Shown here piece after piece: positions 57,460 through 64,000 of a stretch of 64,000 nucleotides of DNA (its first letter is position 1; each line of letters starts with the position of its first letter). Both the position numbers and the translations under genes were made by a program. The notes beneath the pieces were generated by a model. The model searched no databases, was not told the origin of the DNA, and saw only the letters and a program-made list of their open reading frames with translations. Origin of the DNA: Galaxea fascicularis (lineage: Eukaryota > Cnidaria > Anthozoa > Scleractinia > Euphylliidae). Location: assembly GCA_948470475.1 (NCBI GenBank), contig OX419339.1, positions 16,087,363 through 16,151,362 of the forward strand, in the 5' to 3' direction.

Positions 57460-58302
57460 TTTGGTGAGACCAAACGAGCCTGATATGTCGCCGAAGCGAA
57501 CCAAACAGGTACGATTAGGTATTTACCGTACCGGTGATATTTTCAGAAGTTACGGTAACAAAATCTGCCAGGCTTCCTATCATGTGGCCGGCGAGGAGAA
57601 TAATACGAGTCAACAATCGGCGCAAAAAGTGATAAATGAAAAATATTTTACAGCGGGCAAAGTGGTAGCAAAATATGTGAAATACCTTTCTCTGCAAAAC
57701 TATTATCGTGACAAGCCAAAAGAAGGTCTGCGTTGGAAGGTAATCTCGAGGGAATGAATGTAAAGTTCATATGGGACCTTCAAACACTCGTTTCGACAGC
57801 TCAAACCTTCAGTAGGAAGGACTTTTGTAAGCAGAAGTAAAGTTGACGTTAATGATAGCATTTTCAAACGTTGCAAACAAACTTTCAAATTTCTTTTTTC
57901 AGTACTTGTTGGCAAACATCGCGCAGTTGACGAGCGCCCTCCAGTTAAGTTTTGGCAGGAAAATGTTTTTTCTCTTTACTGAATTTCACGACCGGAAAAC
58001 AGCTGCAGCTGAATCTTAAATTACCAGGTTGCTGCCTTATTGGTGAAACCTGTTTTCAGTTCGTCGTACGGTAACATTACTTTACTCGAAAGTGGCTCAG
58101 GTGACTATGATATGGTGGGATATCAGGTCAGTGACTTGATACCGTAGGAACCTTGCTTCCGATTGGGTAATTGCGATTTTGGGTACGGTAAAACTGGTAA
58201 TAATAGTTATCAGTATCAATGCAAACTTAACGTGCAACACACTGCATTCTTCTGGCTATACTCAATCAATGTCTTGTTCATTCGTTCTGCAGAACGCTAG
58301 CC
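57460..58302. other. Intergenic, no gene seen
   Basis: The plus-strand frame that enters from the SINE ends at 57757. Nothing else recognised. Confidence 0.4.
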
Positions 58303-58545
58303 TGCGGTGCATGCGGTTTTAGGGGTATTACTGTCATTCGAGTGTTTAGCCGCCATTTTGGATTCGCAAAACAGGAGAGTTGGGACGAGTGAGAAAGGGT
58401 GAGTGGGGGGTGCATATGCTCCCTTGCCATTTTTTTCTTCGCCCCAACCCTCCACCGTTTGCCTAATCCAAGATGGCGGCCTAAACACTCGATGCGGGAA
58501 TATGTGCACTCACTCGCCCAAAATACGCTTGTACTGCAGGCCAGC
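58303..58545. mobile_element. MITE next to copy G
   Basis: TCGAGTGTTTAGCCGCCATT at 58339 pairs with GATGGCGGCCTAAACACTCGA at 58473-58493 (complement with one gap), and outer parts GCCTGCGGTGCA and TGTACTGCAGGC also pair. It ends about 45 bases past the stop codon of copy G. Confidence 0.65.
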
Positions 58546-58588
58546 AGAATGCAAAATCGTTAAATCTAAATTCGTTATCAAATTCCAC

Positions 58589-59020
58589 TTAGAACGAGAG
58601 ATGACACAGTTTTTTCCAATATTCAGAATTCTGTTGTTGGTCATGTCTTAAAATTATTTGTTCCATTGTTGTCTCTGCTCGCCAAAGTGAGCCTTCACAG
58701 CTGTCTCGTGTTTTTGATGCTTGAAAAAAATCTGGAAACAAAGCTCGCACCTCGTCAATGTTCCTCGGTTTGGCTGTATTTACTTCATGCCTCAACACCG
58801 TTTCTGGCCGATCATCTTTAATAATTACCAAAACGTCCTTCGAAGCCACAGTCTCACCCATCTGGCATGCTACATGTTCTGTGGTGCAGTGGTACTGGGA
58901 CAGAGCCTGACGGTGTTCGTTTGCATTACAGAGTCTTCCTTGCAAGAGAAATCGCTGTTGGTCTTCTGAAATGATAGGAAGATCTGGGATGAATGACGAA
59001 AACTGTCTTTGTGTTGTCAT
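58589..59020 (-). CDS. FPDFF-motif family protein, copy G (143 aa)
   Basis: Single exon, ATG at 59020. LPIISE at residues 14-19 matches the LPTIxE motif; FPDFFQ is at 95-100 within VRALFPDFFQAS. It then reads DSCEGSLW, MEQI and YWKKLCHLSF at the C-terminus. The same landmarks occur in copy H (DSCE, W, LEQI, FWNQHRLSF), and the two form a clear sub-group. The middle has no recognisable fold. No TATA box is apparent within 150 bases upstream, unlike most paralogues, so expression is doubtful or uses a different promoter. Function unknown. Confidence 0.75.
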   Translation of the reverse strand: MTTQRQFSSFIPDLPIISEDQQRFLLQGRLCNANEHRQALSQYHCTTEHVACQMGETVASKDVLVIIKDDRPETVLRHEVNTAKPRNIDEVRALFPDFFQASKTRDSCEGSLWRAETTMEQIILRHDQQQNSEYWKKLCHLSF

Positions 59021-61639
59021 AAATACGGCTATGACGCTTCAGCTTATCAAGTTCAGTGCCTCTGCCCGATTTTCGGCTAAGTATCGTTCAAGTAAAACAT
59101 TCGCTGTCTTGTAAACAAAATGTTTTGCCGTCAGGATATTTGGTCAGTGCACTCTTATCTGAGTGTTATAGTGCTTCAGCGACGAATACTGGAACAATCT
59201 TGCAAGCGAAGCATCACGTATTTGCTAGCTTATGCGAAAGTAAATATTTTGGCCCATAAGGTATTGTATTTCGTCACTCTTTCTAGAAATTAATTGCAAC
59301 ATCGTAATTTTCTTCAGAAACATATGATAATATAAACGATCAATTCAAACTATTTCGAACGATCTTGATGTTAAAATATCGTTTGGTAGGTTTAGCCGTA
59401 GTTTTGTTTTTAAGGCCGGCCGGTAAACGTGTCGGGTGCCGATATCTAAATATCAGCAAAATATATGCGCAAATAGTTTGGTATACAGGTGACATCAGCT
59501 GTATTTACCGAAAGAGGTTCTATTTGCTGTTCCTTCTCCTGAAAAGCGAATTCTACTTTTCTTATCAGCAAAGCCCATATTATTGATTACGGTTCAACTC
59601 ACAGTTCCATCAAAATTAAAGAAATTGCGAACATGTAAATATTAAATACCAATGAGCATGAAGCGAGAGTAGTCTGTTTTTGTGATGTCAGGACAATTGT
59701 TCGTTGTCTCAGACAGGTCTTTGACAGACACAGGTATTCAAACTTCGAAATTAATTGATAATGGTGTATAATAGGTTCACGACATCAGGTTACCTACCAT
59801 TTGTTAATGTTATATTTTAGAGATTAATCCTTTAGCTCGCAACCCCTCATATCTGCGCTAAAAATAGTTTTACTTGTTTCAGTAATATTTGCTGCTTGCT
59901 TAACTTTAGTTTTCGGACAACGTAACGTCATGAACATGTGTTCATAGCGCCAACTGGTTGGTCCAAAAGGCTAATTTTTATGGTCCAAGAGCAGCACTAA
60001 AAAGTGCCCGTCTTTCTTGTCAATATTTTCATCAGTTTGAGAAAATCTTGTTCAAAAATAAAAAGTCTACGTACGCAGCAAACTTTAACAATTAAGACCA
60101 CACCTGCAAATTTCAGTTTCTGCTCACGTTATTTGCATGGGTGGATGGAGTGATGCAATGATTTTATGGAAACTGAAATAAAACAGAAACGTGACTTAAT
60201 AATCTTATAGCTCACTGCCATTAATTATCAGGATCAATTGAATTGAAAACCTCGATAGGGATCTTGTTTACAAATTAAGTCAAAGGTTTAAAGCAAAAAT
60301 GAATAATCGTGCTGCCATTAGCCTGGATTTAACCCTTATCTTAGAAAATGTCCACGGAGCGGCCGTCACGGCAAAGGGTATGGTGCGTGATCCTCTCCTG
60401 TGACGTCCTGTCTAACATTGGGCTAGAGACAATCTCTATTTTGGTCATTTGAGGCTTTTTCAGGTACCCGCGTAAGAACAAATAAATGGTTGTTTTCAGA
60501 TTTATACGAAACCCGAGAACTAACAGCATACGACATTTTCTAACTCACTGTAGCCGTTATTTCGTTAAATGTCTACGCAAACTCGGTTCTCAGAGCACTT
60601 AATTGGGTCTGGATAGCTTGGGTATGAATTTGCATACACGCAATCTAAAATCTGACTCAGTTTTGTAAATAAGTAGCTGAACTGATAAGAGTATGAATTT
60701 TTACAACGTTAATGAAATGCCCGTACAACGCAGCTCAATGAAAGTTATGGCATGCGATCCTTTCAGATGCGTAGAGGTAGTTGCCGAAAATGTGGTTTAA
60801 AAACATGTCCAAACAATGAGTTTCAATGTATTGAGAAACGCCATTGAAAAACTCAAGTTTTACCGCGATTCAGGAGTTTTCATCAGTGCAATCATGTCAG
60901 GCCCGGTTTGTTTCTCGCTATTTTCAAAAAGCCGAAAATCTGAAAAGGAAACTAGAACGTCTTTATGTTCTAAAGGTCAGTGTTGTACTGTGGTTAGAGA
61001 GGTGAAAGGGGTAACTCAGTCTGTCCACAGAAGACATCTATAGATATCCATGTTGCAGCTTTGTTCCGGCGAACTTTCGCAGGCACGTGTTCACCAGAAT
61101 AATGGCCTGAAGCTGGGCGAAGTGTGAAGGAAGGTACAAGTTTTATCTTCACCAAGTATTGTTGAGCGTTGATCTAAATACCAACGACGAGGTCTTAAAA
61201 ATGTTGCAGTACAGTTGAGAGCATTCTAGTGGAAGATTTTTTGTCAAGCTTGTTTAGATGGATTCGGAAATTCAGCAATAGTTCACCTTTTATTAATACT
61301 ATGGCCATTTCTTTCGACCCAGTATCTCGGAGATAGGGAGAAGACCTGAACTCTCGTGTTAATACAAACAAATTTTAATGTCCCAGAGCAGCTTTAGCGA
61401 ACAGACTTCAGTGTAATTAAAATAATCTATTTTAAAATGAAAAAAAAAAAAAACACTGATAAACTGACTGGAGAATAGTCAAACTAACAATGTACAAAAT
61501 TCGGGAACTGAAACATGCAGTGCCTGGTTTTATAGAGTGGTTTTACAAAGGAAAGAGTGTGTAATAGTTGCTAGTACATGTAATTACTATTACACTAACG
61601 TCTATTTCACGCTTTAAGTAAAATCACTCTAAAAATTCA
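59021..61639. other. Intergenic between copies G and H
   Basis: Upstream flank of copy G and 3' flank of copy H. A poly-A run lies near 61439-61453. Frames at 59365 and 60816 have no family or domain match. No inverted repeat stands out. Confidence 0.4.
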
Positions 61640-62023
61640 AATAATTTTTGTGTACCAAACGAGACTCAAATTCATAATACAAACAAAACAATGCAGTCCA
61701 AAGACTGAATTATGGGTAGATGTTACACACATCATATTTAGAAATATAATCGATGTTGGCTCAAAAACTCAAAGCCTCCTTCTGGGAATTCGTTTTGCTT
61801 CGAAAAGTCATGGTTCTTTCCGGCCTGAAGAAATAATTATTATGTACCAAGCGAGACTATAATTCACAATACAAACGAAACAATGCAGCCCGAAGACTGA
61901 ATTAAGGGTAGATTTTATACACGACTTAATTTAATTAGAAAGATAATCGATGTTGGTTCCAAAACTCAAAGCCTCCTTCTTGGAATTCGTTTTCCCTCGA
62001 AAAGTCGTGGTTCTTTCCTGAAA
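61640..62023 (-). repeat. Tandem duplication of the 3' end of copy H
   Basis: Two units of about 191 bp (61640-61830 and 61831-62023) are about 85-90% alike by eye. The upper unit contains the last 27 codons of copy H; the lower unit repeats them downstream with an open frame that still reads GKNHDF, EGGFEF and QHRL before its own stop. The lower copy is a partial gene ghost in the 3' UTR. Confidence 0.8.
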
Positions 62024-62468
62024 AAATTTGTTCCAATGTTGGCTTCGATTTCCACGAGTACTCTTCACAACTGTCAAGTATTGCAGATTGCGGAAAGAAA
62101 TCAGGGAAAAGCGCTTTGGCTTCGTTCATGCCGTCCAGAGATAATGTTTTCAGTTGGCGCTTTGAGAGTTCATGTGATTCATCTGTAAAGATATAAATTT
62201 GATCGAAGGAAACGTCCCTAGCTATAGCTTTTGCAGTCGTTTCGTGTGCTATGACGTCTTCTGTATTCTCCTCCTTGCAACCGCAACTTTCGCGCCTTTT
62301 GAATGCGCTAATCGTATATTTACTGAAATTCTCAGGGGTTACATGTTCATCTTGCCAAAGAACTGGGTCTGTTTCCTCTGATATAGTAGGAAGGCTGAAC
62401 CTAGTGCAGCGTTTAAAAGTGGCATGGCGTCTTTGATTTACTACGGCTGTAAGAGTCAAGATTTCCAT
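61935..62468 (-). CDS. FPDFF-motif family protein, copy H (177 aa)
   Basis: Single exon, ATG at 62468, stop at 61935. LPTISE at residues 26-31, the same place as in copy B; FPDFFP at 121-126 within AKALFPDFFPQS; then DSCEEYSW, LEQIFSGK and a C-terminal FWNQHRLSF. The N-terminal motif ties it to the W...FG group and the tail to copy G, so it best represents the family consensus. No signal peptide, membrane segment or enzyme motif; Glu, Lys and Ser are frequent. A TATA box stands about 110 bases upstream. The last 27 codons are duplicated downstream. Function unknown. Confidence 0.8.
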   Translation of the reverse strand: MEILTLTAVVNQRRHATFKRCTRFSLPTISEETDPVLWQDEHVTPENFSKYTISAFKRRESCGCKEENTEDVIAHETTAKAIARDVSFDQIYIFTDESHELSKRQLKTLSLDGMNEAKALFPDFFPQSAILDSCEEYSWKSKPTLEQIFSGKNHDFSRENEFQEGGFEFWNQHRLSF

Positions 62469-62577
62469 TTAGAATTAGTCGGCTGCTTCTATGTATTAAC
62501 AGCTATTCAGTGCCAAATAGTTCCGTCCTCCTATACACACGTTGTTTTGCTTTCTGAAAGCTTGTTGATCAGCTGAG

Positions 62578-62588
62578 GTTTATATAGT
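62578..62588 (-). promoter_or_regulatory. Putative TATA box of copy H
   Basis: CTATATAAAC on the minus strand, about 110 bases before the ATG; transcription would start near 62550. Same TATATAA core as copies B, C and D. Confidence 0.55.
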
Positions 62589-62589
62589 G

Positions 62590-64000
62590 CTTTGAATTCA
62601 GCTTGCTGGAACAGTCCTTTTAAGAGGGACGTTACGTGTTGTTTGCCAAAGTAATGATAGCCCCTGGCAAAGTAAATATTTAGGGAAAATAAATGGTCAC
62701 GTAGTCCCTCAGCGAAGTTTAATATCATGTTTTGTCACGCGGTAATACTCATAAATTAATTGGCAAATCAACTCAGCCCAAAGATCAGTATTATTGAAAC
62801 TGAAGCCTGAAGTTTTCTTCTTGGCCGAGATCCTTTCTATAAGTGTGATAAAATCGCTAAGGCTGAAGCTGAAATTCATGCCCTGCTGAAGTGTTTTCAG
62901 GTGGACGACACCTGTGTTTACTCAGAAGTTTCTATTTCCTTGGTCATTTGCATGTTCCTCTCCGTAAACTAAATAAATATGTATTGTGTTCATTTGCTCG
63001 CACGATTATGTTGAAAGAAACGTCTACTATCAATCACTAGTCACTTTTAATTCGCTGTTGAATTAAAAGCTATGTTACTCGCAATAACCGAGTGAAGATA
63101 AAGTATTATCAAATTTGCGAATGGAAGAAAATATAGAGTATACGTACCCTTCAGTGATAAATACAATATTTTAATTAACCAAAGATCTGTTCCCTCTCAG
63201 AATCAACTTTTAGATAACCTTGAGACATAATTTATGATCGAGGCTGTCAATGATACCCTGGACAATTACTGGCATGAACGCTTTTGATGAATATGTTTCT
63301 CTGCTACGTGTCTTCCAATTCCTTTTTTTTATTTCTCTACCTGCTGGTTTGGAGACAATTGACTTTCCGAATTTCTTGCTTTTGAATATATTTGACAAAA
63401 TGACATTTCATTTAATGCTGTAATACAGCACTGCTGATAAAACAGGAAAGTGGAAATTCTTCTTGGAATATTCAAGTTTCACCCTCCGGTTCAACGATAT
63501 GTGATGTTATTTAATCGACCTGGGATTTTGGTGTTTTTTTTTTCTGGTGTCGTCGTTATTCTCACATAACAAAATGCGCATTTATTGATTGAATAACGCA
63601 CCAAAATCAGTCTTAATTTCCGCTCATAATTTTTCAAAACGTGACTGTGATCAATACTCCAAGGTCAGCATATGCTTACACAAGTGCCCTGTGGACGTCG
63701 TAACGCTTTGAGTACATATACGCAAAGTCTTCTGATTCCAGAAAGTAGGCATTACTGAATATAGTCACATATATTTGAGGAAGAGGTGTAACAAAAATTC
63801 TTAATATCCAGTCCCGCCCAAAACATTGTAATTCCGGACAAAACGAATATATGCAAAAACATGTTCATAGTTGCATGGAAATTCAAATACCTCTTAAAAG
63901 TCATAAATCTCACTATGTTCAATCTTATCTGTACCACGACTTGTCAGTTTTGAAGTCGCGAACATTTCTGATCTTTGGAAGTGAAAACAAACAACGGGTG
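62590..64000. other. Intergenic to window end, no gene seen
   Basis: AT-rich. Short frames on both strands have no support. The next family gene, if the 3.2-3.4-kb spacing holds, would lie beyond the window. Confidence 0.45.

Noticed and set aside
57380..57757. 125-codon plus-strand open frame
   Set aside because: It starts inside the reverse complement of a SINE; the first third is SINE sequence and the rest has no motif.

Overview
The window looks like nuclear DNA of an anthozoan cnidarian, most likely a reef-building coral. The reasons are AT-rich intergenic sequence, very low gene density, dense palindromic MITEs, tRNA-headed SINEs, and CR1-, L1/Tx1- and DIRS-type retroelements of the kinds common in corals. 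I had no database, so the organism is an inference. No rRNA gene, functional tRNA, CRISPR array or bacterial-style operon was seen.

The genes I can best support form one family of eight small intronless genes coding for proteins of about 107-196 residues. They lie at 865-1455 (-), 8847-9347 (+), 29981-30304 (+), 41506-41994 (+), 52191-52577 (-), 55285-55800 (-), 58589-59020 (-) and 61935-62468 (-). The proteins are mostly low-complexity, polar and without signal peptide or membrane segment. They share a short core of the type (L/F)FP(D/E)FFP, and usually an N-terminal LPTIxE-like motif. Five end with a W-x-x-x-F-G-like motif; two end with LSF. Most have a TATA box upstream. The last four are head-to-tail on the minus strand, with starts about 3.2-3.4 kb apart. 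I do not recognise the family, and it is the main candidate for an undescribed system.

Region by region. 0-9.4 kb: two family genes, a TA-flanked MITE and a large fold-back element. 10-16 kb: MITEs around a nearly intact 5'-truncated CR1-like LINE (11661-13876). 16.2-24.1 kb: a LINE 3' end, a DIRS-type RT/RNase H element with terminal inverted repeats and 8-bp flanking repeats, a SINE split by a CACTA-like element, and an L1 fragment. 24.2-27.5 kb: two SINEs and three MITEs. 27.5-41.4 kb: one family gene, a LINE 3' end, more MITEs and a doubtful exon-like stretch near 36 kb. 41.5-49.8 kb: one family gene, then a decayed L1/Tx1-like LINE with nested insertions. 52-64 kb: the four-gene tandem cluster with a SINE and a MITE between copies.

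The family genes could be independently transcribed, quickly inducible units, since they are intronless, TATA-driven and encode short motif-bearing proteins. That is inference. The transposable elements are mostly dead.
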